NCBI GenBank assembly: GCA_002314885.1
Contig: DCHT01000022.1
Location: 1-28,630, forward strand
Reading direction: 5' to 3'
From: Bacteroidales bacterium UBA1745
GTDB taxonomy: Bacteria > Bacteroidota > Bacteroidia > Bacteroidales > UBA932
Length of the DNA: 28,630 nt
Shown: in pieces, positions 6,572-14,875 of the stretch
Numbering within the stretch: position 1 is the first letter of the stretch
Layout: every line of letters starts with the position of its first letter
The notes under the pieces: model-generated
The model's input: the letters and a program-made list of their open reading frames with translations, nothing else
Databases searched by the model: none
What the model was told of the DNA's origin: nothing
Program-made: the position numbers and the translations under genes

Positions 6572-8953
6572 ATGAAGCATTATTTCAGATTATTGGTCGT
6601 TGCTGCAGCCTTCGCTCTGATCGCCTGCAACAAAGAAGAGACCGTTCCTGTTCCAACAACGTTCAGCAGCAAGCTCGACAGTGGACTCGGCGCCGCATCC
6701 TGGGCTAAGGATGACGCCATTTTCGTTTATTCAAGCAAAGATCAGATTGCACGTAAGTTCACGGTAGAGTCCGGCTCCGGATCTACCACGGCTCAGTTTA
6801 CAGGCAATGTCCTTCGTGCTGATACCTACTATGCAATATATCCTATTTCCGCAGTCGAGTCCTGGGACGGTACGACCTTCAAGGCCAAAATCCAATCCAC
6901 TCAGACAGCAGTTGCCAACAAGGCCAACCCGGCTGCCTGCATCAGCGTAGCAAAGGGCGGAAAGGACCTCAAGCTCGATTTCAAATATGCCGTAGGCTTC
7001 ATCAGCTTCACGGGCAACTTCGGCAGCCACACAGTCAAGGAAGTAAAGATCAAAGCAAATGAACTTCTGGCCGGCACTTCAAAGATTTCGATGGCAGGGG
7101 ACACACCTTCCATTACTGTCACAAGCGGTTTCCAGACAGTAAAGCTTGCAGGCAACACATCCATCGCTGCCGGCACCAAATATATGTTTGCAGTGTATCC
7201 AGGCAAATATACCGGTGTCAAGTTTACTGCCGTTGATGCAAATGGCGTTAGCAGGAGCATCGATCTCGGAGCCATCGAGGTCACCCGCAATGGCATCAAG
7301 GAACTCAGCAACATCACCATCACCGATGATGATTGGAACACACCGGATGAGGGTGAGGAGGATGATCCTTACTTCAATGGAATAAGCGGATTCGTGAAGT
7401 GGACAGACGGTAGCCCTGTCGCAGGAGTCAGCGTCAGCGACGGTTTCAAGGTTGCCACTACGAACAGCAAGGGCTATTACAGGCTTGATCTCCCTAGTTC
7501 AGATTGCCGCTATATCTACATCAGTATGCCTGCCGATGCGAAGATCACGAAGAATTCCTATGGCAATCCGGACTTCTACACGAAGTATGTGGCTACAACC
7601 AAGCAGTACGACTTCACCCTCACCAAGCAGGCCGTGGAGACTGATTTTGCCCTCTTTGCAATGGCTGACCCTCAGGCACATTACACAGCCCGTAGCCCAC
7701 AGACCTCTGCAGATACCTATCGCTTCCAGGTAGAGGCGGTACCTTCCATCAACAAGCAGATTGCCGCACAGGGTATGAACTGCTACGGCGTTACCCTCGG
7801 CGACATCGTCTATTCGGAGGGCAGCCGCAACTCAAACAATGGTATAGCAACTATGAGGAACAACTTCAAGTTGATCAATATGCCAACCTTCCAGTCGATG
7901 GGCAACCACGACTACACCTACTTCTATTCCACCAGCGGCAAGGAACTCACCACAGATGAGACTTCCAGCACCCTCTACCTCAAGGCTCAGCGCTCGTTCG
8001 AGGACATCTTCGGACCTATCAACCTGTCCTTCAACAGAGGCCAATGCCACATCGTATGTATGCGAGACATCATCTACGACAGCAATACTGACGCCTCTTC
8101 ATATCACTGCGGCTTCACCGACGACCAGTACAACTGGTTCAAGCAGGACATCGCCAACGTGCCTAGCGACGTTGCCATCATTCTCTGTGTCCATATTCCG
8201 CTCGCGGGTTGCACCGGTTCTTCCAACACCCACGTCCTGGACATTATGAACCTGATGAAGTCTCATCCTAATTCCACTGTATTCTCCGGCCACACCCACT
8301 ACTACCGTGGCTATGCGAACTGCAACGGCACCGGTATGTATGAGCACATCCACTCCGCAGTCTGCGGCCAGTGGTGGTGGAGTACCATCGAGGGAGACGG
8401 ATGTCCTGCCGGCTACACCATCTACAAGATGAACAAGAACAGCATCAAGGACGCCTACTTCATCGGTTTCAACGATCAGATGAACACCAGGGACTACCAG
8501 ATAAGGGCTTACAAGGGCAATATCACCACCGGTGGATCAGTGGCAAAGTTCAACTGGGGACTCAGCGCCAACACCCTCCTCATCAACGTGTTCAACGGCG
8601 ATTCCCGCTGGAAGGTTCAGGTCTATGAGAACGGAACTCTCTCCGGCACTGCTTCTATGATGGCCAACAGCAAGAAGACTCTCAACGTGACCAAGGGCAA
8701 CACCTACGACGTGCCTTCAGGCAGCAACCAGGACTGGTGGGCCATCGGCTACCACATCGGAGTCGTCGGCCGCGGTACCGGCACCAGCACCTCTTACTAC
8801 ACCAATATGTTCCATATGTGGAAGTACGTGCTCAAGGACGCCAACGCCACTGTGAAGATCGTCGCAACCGACCCATTCGGCACCGAATACACCTGCACGG
8901 AGGTAGTCACCGACGGCACAAACTACCCAAGCTACATCAAAGCAGCGCACTAG
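6572..8953 (+). CDS. Surface lipoprotein: fimbrillin-like region fused to calcineurin-like phosphoesterase
   Basis: A 793-residue lipoprotein: hydrophobic leader, lipobox ending Cys19 (LIAC), then NKEE, which resembles the K-(D/E)2 Bacteroidetes surface-export signal. Residues about 30-256 resemble fimbrillin/Mfa-like lipoproteins (beta-rich, YYAIYP, MFAVYPGKY, ending ITITDDDW). An acidic linker (256-266) leads to an Ig-like metallophosphatase_N domain (268-350, SPVAGVSVSDGF). The phosphoesterase core keeps its metal ligands: D366 (ADPQ), GD 410-411, GNHD 444-447, H541 (VHIP) and GHTH 573-576. The C-terminal domain (about 650-793) is the one shared with 2660-3796. The substrate is unknown; family members act on phosphomonoesters, phosphodiesters or nucleotides. 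It ends in a TAG inside a CACTAGTT sequence just before a repeat terminator. Confidence 0.88.
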   Translation: MKHYFRLLVVAAAFALIACNKEETVPVPTTFSSKLDSGLGAASWAKDDAIFVYSSKDQIARKFTVESGSGSTTAQFTGNVLRADTYYAIYPISAVESWDGTTFKAKIQSTQTAVANKANPAACISVAKGGKDLKLDFKYAVGFISFTGNFGSHTVKEVKIKANELLAGTSKISMAGDTPSITVTSGFQTVKLAGNTSIAAGTKYMFAVYPGKYTGVKFTAVDANGVSRSIDLGAIEVTRNGIKELSNITITDDDWNTPDEGEEDDPYFNGISGFVKWTDGSPVAGVSVSDGFKVATTNSKGYYRLDLPSSDCRYIYISMPADAKITKNSYGNPDFYTKYVATTKQYDFTLTKQAVETDFALFAMADPQAHYTARSPQTSADTYRFQVEAVPSINKQIAAQGMNCYGVTLGDIVYSEGSRNSNNGIATMRNNFKLINMPTFQSMGNHDYTYFYSTSGKELTTDETSSTLYLKAQRSFEDIFGPINLSFNRGQCHIVCMRDIIYDSNTDASSYHCGFTDDQYNWFKQDIANVPSDVAIILCVHIPLAGCTGSSNTHVLDIMNLMKSHPNSTVFSGHTHYYRGYANCNGTGMYEHIHSAVCGQWWWSTIEGDGCPAGYTIYKMNKNSIKDAYFIGFNDQMNTRDYQIRAYKGNITTGGSVAKFNWGLSANTLLINVFNGDSRWKVQVYENGTLSGTASMMANSKKTLNVTKGNTYDVPSGSNQDWWAIGYHIGVVGRGTGTSTSYYTNMFHMWKYVLKDANATVKIVATDPFGTEYTCTEVVTDGTNYPSYIKAAH

Positions 8954-8967
8954 TTTGCTGTAGAAGC

Positions 8968-9012
8968 AAAAGTGGCGCAGAACTAGTGGCACTAGTTCTG
9001 CGCCACTTTTTT
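8968..9012. terminator. Interspersed palindromic repeat copy B acting as bidirectional terminator
   Basis: Perfect 18-bp arms (8971-8988 and 8990-9007, beginning AGTGGCGCAG and ending CTGCGCCACT) around a single central G, flanked by an A run on the left and a T run (9007-9012) on the right. It separates two convergent genes and is the best-preserved copy of the family. The first TT of the T run at 9011-9012 is part of the TAA stop of the minus-strand GH18 gene. A shorter look-alike, GCACTAGTTTGCTG, lies at 8948-8961. Confidence 0.9.
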
Positions 9013-10198
9013 ACTGAACCGCGTCGTAAGCGGCTTTGATGAGGGAGCGGTCGTCGTGGATGTCCTGACCGGCTTCCCAGAACATATAGCCGCCGCAGCC
9101 ATTGTCAAGACAGTACTTGGCCTTCTTGGCGATTGTGGTGCGGCCATTATAATATATAGTATATGTGCCGCTGTAGTTGCTGTTGTTGACCGTGACTTCT
9201 GCCTCGTCCTTGTCAGGGTCTCCGCCCTGGCCGAGTATGGTAGCGAAGCCCATCGTGGTGCCGCTCTGAGTGATGCCTGAGGCACGGCCGTAGCAAGGCA
9301 AGCCCATCACGACCTTCTTCTTGTCGAAGGCCCTGGTGACAGTCCAGTAGTTGAAGGAATTCGCAAAATAGGTCCAGGAGGCGTGGTTCTGGCCAGCAAC
9401 GCTAGTGGAGTAGTCGTCGTAGGTCATCACGTTGATCCAGTCGAGCGCAGGCATCAGTTCGTCAAGGATGGCGTCGCGGTAACTGCCCGCATACTTGCCG
9501 GAAGTGGTAGCCATAGTGACGAGCTTGTTGCCGGCTGCGATGCGATGGAGCTCATTGCTGAGCTCAGTCATCAGATAGAGATTGCCCTTGGCGGTCGTAA
9601 GGCCGTTAGCGGCTGTTTTTGTCGTAGAAGGATATTCCCAGTCATTGTCCACACCGTCCAGACTGTACTGTCTGATTGTACTGAGCAGGGCGGAGACGAC
9701 CTTCTTGCGGCCTTCGCGGGTGCTGACGAGTTCGCCCATCACCGCCGAAGAAGTGCCCTTGAAGCTGAGCATCACCTTCTTGCCTTTTGCGTGCATTCTG
9801 CTCACGAGGACAGGCAACTTGGCAGGCACGGCCACAGTTATGGCTCCATTGGCGTCAAAAGTCGCAAATGCGAAGCATCCGATGTCCAGATGGTCCAATA
9901 CGCTGTCAGGCATTCCGCTGGCGTCTACGGCCCTGTAAGAAGGGAAGTAGGCTATCTTGCGGAAGTATTCGTTGGCAGGGGCAGGGAAGACCAGCTTCGG
10001 CACCTCCAGATTCTGGTTGATGGTCTGATAGAGCGAGTCCTCGATCTCAGCAGGAGTCTTTGGCTCCGGTTCCGGCTCAGGTTCAGGTTCTGGATCCGGC
10101 GTGATGATAGGAGGTGTCGGTATAGGCTCCTTTTCGCAGGAAACTGATGCAAAAGCGAACGCGGCCAGTATGGTCAGAGCAAATAAGGCCTTTTTCAT
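9011..10198 (-). CDS. GH18 family glycoside hydrolase, lipoprotein (chitinase-like)
   Basis: A 395-residue lipoprotein with leader and lipobox ending SVSC (Cys21), then a Pro-Glu repeat linker (about 34-48) that lifts the enzyme off the membrane. The GH18 barrel runs from about 80 to 394, with the catalytic motif DGVDNDWEYP at 181-190: the D-x2-D-x-D-x-E signature is intact and E188 is the expected acid. Other barrel strands are KVMLSF, WINVMTYDD and GYMFWEAGQD. DWEYP is more typical of chitinases than of endo-N-acetylglucosaminidases, but the substrate cannot be fixed. It follows the phosphodiester glycosidase gene by 6 nt in the same direction, so the two form an operon. It ends at repeat copy B. 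Confidence 0.9.
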   Translation of the reverse strand: MKKALFALTILAAFAFASVSCEKEPIPTPPIITPDPEPEPEPEPEPKTPAEIEDSLYQTINQNLEVPKLVFPAPANEYFRKIAYFPSYRAVDASGMPDSVLDHLDIGCFAFATFDANGAITVAVPAKLPVLVSRMHAKGKKVMLSFKGTSSAVMGELVSTREGRKKVVSALLSTIRQYSLDGVDNDWEYPSTTKTAANGLTTAKGNLYLMTELSNELHRIAAGNKLVTMATTSGKYAGSYRDAILDELMPALDWINVMTYDDYSTSVAGQNHASWTYFANSFNYWTVTRAFDKKKVVMGLPCYGRASGITQSGTTMGFATILGQGGDPDKDEAEVTVNNSNYSGTYTIYYNGRTTIAKKAKYCLDNGCGGYMFWEAGQDIHDDRSLIKAAYDAVQ

Positions 10199-10204
10199 AT
10201 AAAC

Positions 10205-11068
10205 TTAGAATTTGACTACAATGGTATTAGGTACCAATCTTTCGCCCCAGCAGTCGAAGCAATGGTTGTCGTATGGGTGGCTGATTACGCCGTCGGCCCT
10301 GGTCCAAAGGGCGCTGGAGCCGCCTCCGTCGAGGTTCAGGCAGTCATAGAGGCCGAACTGCTTTGCGAGGAAGGCCATTTCAGCGATGGTCGCACCTTCT
10401 CCCTGGCCTGGGAAGCGGCCATCCACAACGACGAGATAGATCCAGCCGTCTTCAGTGCAGCCGACCATAGTGCGTGGATGGCGATAGGTGTAGAATGACT
10501 TCTGGCTGTCGTAGGTCTTCATTTCGCCGTCGTCGACGAGGACCGGACCGGAAGCCATCACCTCTTTATATTTCTTTGTAACGGCCACGTAATCATTGGT
10601 GTCCTTGATTTCGATGACGCAAGGCACCTTGCCCTTGAGGCAGAACACACCGTTGACCCTGTAGAGCTCGGCCGGACGAGTCCAACCGACCTGCTTGCCC
10701 TTGTCTTTCATAAAGGTGGTAGGGTAGAGGGTCTTCACATTGAAGTAACTGCCGTTCATTGCCGCCATTGCCTTGTTGTCGTGGCCGGTCTTGCTGGTGG
10801 AAGCCCTGCGCTCGCCAGGACAGCAGTAGATGTCCGTCTTGTGAGAGGAGGCTTTGTACCTGACCACGGAGATGCTCTGAGTACTGTTGAAGATCTTGAA
10901 GTTGGCATAGCCGGCTTCCGCGTCCTTTGAGATGGAGTGCCAGCCCCAGTCTGCCGCTGCAAATGCCGCCGCATCTGCTTCTGGATCAATCACATAGTCT
11001 GTGGCCTGGGCCTTTGCTGCCACGATGGAGAGCATTGCGGCCGCTGCAATGAGGAGGATTCTTTTCAT
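10205..11068 (-). CDS. Phosphodiester glycosidase family protein (NAGPA domain), exported
   Basis: A 287-residue secreted protein (signal peptide about 1-20, ending AAKAQA) of the family named after the uncovering enzyme, N-acetylglucosamine-1-phosphodiester alpha-N-acetylglucosaminidase. Recognisable parts are AMNGSYFN, ASGPVLVDDG, HPRTMVGCTEDGWIYL, VVVDGR and the conserved NLDGGGSSALW near the end. Family members split sugar-1-phosphodiesters; the bacterial substrates are mostly unknown. It is the first gene of an operon with the GH18 lipoprotein, so the two may act in turn on one exported glycan. A -7 box (TATATTTG, 11109-11116 on plus) gives a leader of about 35 nt. Confidence 0.88.
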   Translation of the reverse strand: MKRILLIAAAAMLSIVAAKAQATDYVIDPEADAAAFAAADWGWHSISKDAEAGYANFKIFNSTQSISVVRYKASSHKTDIYCCPGERRASTSKTGHDNKAMAAMNGSYFNVKTLYPTTFMKDKGKQVGWTRPAELYRVNGVFCLKGKVPCVIEIKDTNDYVAVTKKYKEVMASGPVLVDDGEMKTYDSQKSFYTYRHPRTMVGCTEDGWIYLVVVDGRFPGQGEGATIAEMAFLAKQFGLYDCLNLDGGGSSALWTRADGVISHPYDNHCFDCWGERLVPNTIVVKF

Positions 11069-11108
11069 TATAGTGTCATTGATTTGTTTGCTAGTGTACG
11101 TAGTTAGA

Positions 11109-11137
11109 CAAATATAGGGAAAAAAGCGTTATTTTTA
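11109..11137. promoter_or_regulatory. Divergent promoter region (phosphodiester glycosidase operon / amylase)
   Basis: The minus-strand box TATATTTG (CAAATATA on plus, 11109-11116) matches the -7 consensus. The plus-strand candidate TATTTTTA (11130-11137) has one mismatch at the final G. The spacing is 13 bp. The minus-strand box is the more secure of the two. Confidence 0.5.
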
Positions 11138-11155
11138 CGGCGCAATAAGGACTAT

Positions 11156-12616
11156 ATGAAGAATATAATATATCAGATGCTGCCTCGCTACTGGGGCAAT
11201 GTGAACGGCGCAAATATCAAGGGCGGCAGCCTCAGTCAGAACGGTTGCGGCCGCTTTTCCGATATCGACGAGGCCAGTCTCGAATATCTCAGATGGCTCG
11301 GTTGCAGCCACGTCTGGTATACAGGAATCATACGTCACGCTATGGCATCCGACACGGTCCCGGCCTACGACGGACGTCTCGCATCCGAGTTCGTCAAGGG
11401 CGACGCCGGCTCTCCGTATGCCATCGCAAATTACTATGAGACAGCGCCTTACCTCGGCACAGTCGAGGATTTCCGCAAGCTGCTGGACCGTACTCACAAG
11501 GCCGGTCTCAAGGCTGTCATAGACTTCATCCCAAACCATATTGCACCTAATTACAAGGACGATTTCGGTGGCATTCCACATTGCGGACGCTGCGACTACG
11601 ACTGGACCGACACGGTGAAGATCGACTATTGGGCAGATGGTTCTGCCGCCTGGGGCAAGCTGCGTGACATCATACGCCATTGGGCATCGCTGGGCGTAGA
11701 CGGCTTCCGCTGCGATATGGTCGAGTTGGTGCCGCCTGAGTTCTTCCAGTGGCTGATTGCGAGCATCAAGGCCGAGTTTCCGAAGGTGATTTTCATTGCT
11801 GAGATCTACGATAAGAACAATTATTGGAAGTATATACGCGAAGTGGGCTTCGACCTGCTCTATGACAAGTCAGGTCTCTACGATGCACTCCACGCTCTGA
11901 TCTGTCAGCAGACAGGGAAGTGCGAGAACGACCCTGCCGGATGGAATGCGACTGCAAAGGCCATCACTTGGAACTGGCAGAGGCTGGGCGAGCTCGAGGG
12001 CAATATGCTGAACTTCCTGGAGAACCACGATGAAAAGCGTATTGCAAGTGCCGCCTTCGCCGGAAATGCCCGTGCAGGACTCGCAGCACTTGCGACTTCA
12101 CTGCTTTTCAACGACGGATCCTTTATGCTTTACGCAGGTCAGGAACTTGGCGAAAGGGGACAGGAAGATGCCGGTCAGAGCGGTCCGGACGGCCGCAGTA
12201 CCATCTATGACTGGTGGTCAGTTGACAGTCTTTGCAAACTTAATGCGATTGTTCATAGTGGTTGCTACAAGGATTTGGCAATCAATGAGATAGTTACCGC
12301 TTGTGCTGAGGCTGGGCAAGGTGCTGTAAGCGTTCGCGAAGCCGAGCTTTTCTGCCGATATGCCGAAGTGCTGCGTTCAGCTTCAGACGACAGCCGTTCA
12401 TTCGATCTTTGTTATTGTCAGGGCCGCGAATTCGACCCCGAGACTATGTTCGCCTTCCTGCGCGGCAATCGCCTTGTAGTCTGCAATTTCTCTCCTAAGA
12501 AGCGCCATCTCCACATCGAGATTCCGCGTGAAGCCAGCACTTATTTCGGACACGATTTCCCGGACGAAGTCTTCCTGACCGTACCGGCTTTCGATTTCTC
12601 GACTCGTGAATTGTAG
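11156..12616 (+). CDS. Alpha-amylase family (GH13) glycoside hydrolase, cytoplasmic
   Basis: A 486-residue GH13 enzyme with no signal peptide, so it probably works on internal or imported alpha-glucans. The conserved regions are in order: DFIPNH (123-128), GVDGFRCDMVE with nucleophile D187, FIAEIY with acid/base E216, and FLENHDEK with N290-H291-D292. A small beta domain closes the protein (about 410-486, RLVVCNFSPKK). The active-site residues are all present. The subfamily and exact specificity (amylase, glucosidase or transferase) are not clear. It ends 15 nt before the stop of the convergent tamL gene, with no strong terminator visible. Confidence 0.9.
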   Translation: MKNIIYQMLPRYWGNVNGANIKGGSLSQNGCGRFSDIDEASLEYLRWLGCSHVWYTGIIRHAMASDTVPAYDGRLASEFVKGDAGSPYAIANYYETAPYLGTVEDFRKLLDRTHKAGLKAVIDFIPNHIAPNYKDDFGGIPHCGRCDYDWTDTVKIDYWADGSAAWGKLRDIIRHWASLGVDGFRCDMVELVPPEFFQWLIASIKAEFPKVIFIAEIYDKNNYWKYIREVGFDLLYDKSGLYDALHALICQQTGKCENDPAGWNATAKAITWNWQRLGELEGNMLNFLENHDEKRIASAAFAGNARAGLAALATSLLFNDGSFMLYAGQELGERGQEDAGQSGPDGRSTIYDWWSVDSLCKLNAIVHSGCYKDLAINEIVTACAEAGQGAVSVREAELFCRYAEVLRSASDDSRSFDLCYCQGREFDPETMFAFLRGNRLVVCNFSPKKRHLHIEIPREASTYFGHDFPDEVFLTVPAFDFSTREL

Positions 12617-12631
12617 AGTAGCGTTGCGAAG

Positions 12632-14812
12632 CTAGAACGGATATCCGACACCGAAGTGCACGGCGTAGCCGTTGCGCTTAACCCAATCCTTAGGATATAC
12701 CCAGGCGGACTCGCCTCGGGCCGGATCGTGCAGTTTCATACCCCAGTCGAGACGGAGTACGATGAAGTTGAGGTTGACGCGCAGGCCGACACCCCAGTTG
12801 ACTGCAATACTCTCCAAAAATGGGCAGGAGGCGATTGCAGAAGGGTATTCCGTTTCGCCGGAGTCGTGGAAATTCCAGACGTTACCTGCGTCCACGAAGG
12901 CCGCACCCTCGAGTTTCCATACGAGTTTGAAGCGATATTCGAAGTTGGCTTCCAACTTGATGTCGCCGGTCTGGTTAGGGATGACGAAGGTGGAGTCCAT
13001 CTGGGAGAGACCAGGACCCACGGAACGGGCCTGCCAGCCACGGAGACTGCTTGCGCCACCTGCATAGAAGGAACGTTCGAATGGCAGAGAAGTGGAGTTG
13101 CCGTATGGATATCCGGCTCCCGCCACTAACCTGACGGCGATTGCCTGGCCGTTGTCGGTACCGAACCTGAGTGCACCGCCGAGAGTGAGTTCTGCGCGCG
13201 CATACTGTGCGTATGGAATGTTCCAGACGGTCCTGTTGCCGTCCGAATCCTGCTTCATTAACTTGTTGAAGGCACTCAGAAGGTTGCCGGCGTGGCTGAG
13301 CTGGAGACGGCTGTAGCAGAAGGAAGTCTGCGGGTTGCTGTCGGTGTTGGTCGTAAAATAGAAGTTCGCACCTGCTCCGAAATCGAAGTGGTTCGAATAG
13401 GCATTCCTCATAAACGGATCGTTCGAGAGGGCCTTGTAGAATTCCTCGTCAAGGTGGGACAGGCGGACGATGCTGAGCTGGAGAGGGTAGATCTGGTAGA
13501 AGAACCTCTTGTAGGATGCGTTGTAGCCGTATGAGGCAGAGATGATGTTCCTCTCGTATTCCGGACGGTTCTGATAGTTGTAGGAAAGGTTCACGTCGGT
13601 ACGAGGGACGTTCGGACCTTTGAAGCAACTATATGGAAGGCCGAGGAACTTAGGGAAGCTGAGGCCGGCGGAAACACCGAATTCGTTGGAACGTACGGAG
13701 GCTTTGGTGAACTTGAACTGGAAGTTGCCCATAAAGCTGAGGTTCAGCCATTCGCCGCCGTGGAATATGTTCTTATGATAGTATGACAGCTGAGGCGACA
13801 CACCGAAAAGGCCCGTGGAGTTCACGGAAGCCTCGAGATTGACCTTGAAGCCCTGCAGCTTGGACTGGCTGAGGGTGATGTCGCAGTTCACGAGGTTCGT
13901 GTCGACAGGCGTCATTTCAATTCCCACATTGTTGAACACGCGGAGGGCACCGAGCCTGGAGTAGGTGTTGCTTACGGCTGTTTCGCTGTAGAGGTCGCCC
14001 GGATGAATGGTGTTCATATTGCGGAGGACGCTCTCACGGAACTTCAGGCCGGCAGGGTGGGAGATGGTCACCTTGTCGATATAACGTGGACACAGAGGCT
14101 GAGAATCGGCCTCGGTTTCGTCCCTCTTGTATTTGCGTATGCTCATATGGAGGTCCGCATAGTCCTTGTGTCCGAGAGTGTCGGCCTCGAAGAAGTACTG
14201 ATCGTTGGTGAAGCCATAGTAGCCCTTGTCCCTCAGAACGGCGCTGGAACGCTCGCTTTCGATGTTCACGGCATTTTCGGAGAGCATTGAGCCCGGCTTG
14301 ATGGTGATTTTGGCGGTGTCGCGGTTGAAATCTTCCTCAAATTGGCCTTCAGGCACATCCCAGGTGAACTTTCGGATAGGAATCTGTTCGCCAAGATCGA
14401 CGTTGTAGGTCACATAGACACGGCGTTTGTGGACTTCTACGGACGCTTCAACCTGCGAATCGAAGTATCCGAGATACTCAAGTCTGGTCGCGATATTCTT
14501 TTCTGAAACCTCGACCTGATCGGCGTCATAGACCACCGGTGCAATGCCTATCTTCTGAACGAATTTGTCCCAGCCCTTGCCTTTGCCATTGGACCAGTTA
14601 TAGACGTAAAGGAATGGGCTCCAAGGAGTTGTCTTCTGCTTGACATACGAATCCAGCTTGGCCGTGGACTTGTTGAATGTCTTGTCTTCGACGTTCACTT
14701 TGTTCTTCGCAAGTCGGTACTCTCCGTCCTGAAGGACACGCGTCGTACTGCAGGATGCCGCGAAGACAACCAGTACCAGGAAGGGGAGAATATGACCTAC
14801 GAATGAGCGCAT
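12632..14812 (-). CDS. tamL: TamL: BamA/TamA-family outer-membrane lipoprotein
   Basis: A 726-residue outer-membrane protein of the Omp85 superfamily. Its Bacteroidetes form carries a lipobox (FAASC, Cys21) in place of a plain signal peptide. POTRA-like modules occupy roughly 40-330 (for example QIPIRKFTWDVPEGQFEED and DKVTISHPAGLKF), then a 16-strand type barrel ends in Phe (FGVGYPF). SFYAGGASSLRGWQARSVGPG carries the conserved (V/I)RG(F/Y)-like L6 motif, here LRGW. Family members take part in outer-membrane assembly. The frame opens at 14848, but the -7 box (CAAAAATA on plus, 14819-14826) lies downstream of that, so ATG 14812 is the likely start, only 6 nt past the box, on a leaderless or nearly leaderless mRNA. 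Confidence 0.9.
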   Translation of the reverse strand: MRSFVGHILPFLVLVVFAASCSTTRVLQDGEYRLAKNKVNVEDKTFNKSTAKLDSYVKQKTTPWSPFLYVYNWSNGKGKGWDKFVQKIGIAPVVYDADQVEVSEKNIATRLEYLGYFDSQVEASVEVHKRRVYVTYNVDLGEQIPIRKFTWDVPEGQFEEDFNRDTAKITIKPGSMLSENAVNIESERSSAVLRDKGYYGFTNDQYFFEADTLGHKDYADLHMSIRKYKRDETEADSQPLCPRYIDKVTISHPAGLKFRESVLRNMNTIHPGDLYSETAVSNTYSRLGALRVFNNVGIEMTPVDTNLVNCDITLSQSKLQGFKVNLEASVNSTGLFGVSPQLSYYHKNIFHGGEWLNLSFMGNFQFKFTKASVRSNEFGVSAGLSFPKFLGLPYSCFKGPNVPRTDVNLSYNYQNRPEYERNIISASYGYNASYKRFFYQIYPLQLSIVRLSHLDEEFYKALSNDPFMRNAYSNHFDFGAGANFYFTTNTDSNPQTSFCYSRLQLSHAGNLLSAFNKLMKQDSDGNRTVWNIPYAQYARAELTLGGALRFGTDNGQAIAVRLVAGAGYPYGNSTSLPFERSFYAGGASSLRGWQARSVGPGLSQMDSTFVIPNQTGDIKLEANFEYRFKLVWKLEGAAFVDAGNVWNFHDSGETEYPSAIASCPFLESIAVNWGVGLRVNLNFIVLRLDWGMKLHDPARGESAWVYPKDWVKRNGYAVHFGVGYPF

Positions 14813-14818
14813 ACAACA

Positions 14819-14868
14819 CAAAAATAACTTGAAAATATCTATTTTCAAAAAATTAAGTCATACCTTTG
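14819..14868. promoter_or_regulatory. Divergent promoters tamL / trmH-type methyltransferase with central palindrome
   Basis: The minus-strand promoter matches TTTG-N19-TATTTTTG fully: CAAA at 14846-14849 and CAAAAATA at 14819-14826 on the plus strand. The plus-strand -7 box is TACCTTTG (14861-14868). A perfect inverted repeat, TTGAAAATA-TC-TATTTTCAA (14829-14848), fills the space between and covers the tamL -33 element, a position where a repressor or activator could act. Confidence 0.75.
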
Positions 14869-14875
14869 TGCCGGT

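Noticed and set aside
9383..10147. 254-codon open frame antisense to the GH18 gene
   Set aside because: It mirrors an established gene, including its Pro-Glu linker, and has no supporting signals.
12617..12640. Weak dyad TAGC…GCTA between the amylase and tamL as a terminator
   Set aside because: Only four base pairs with no T run; not enough for a terminator call.
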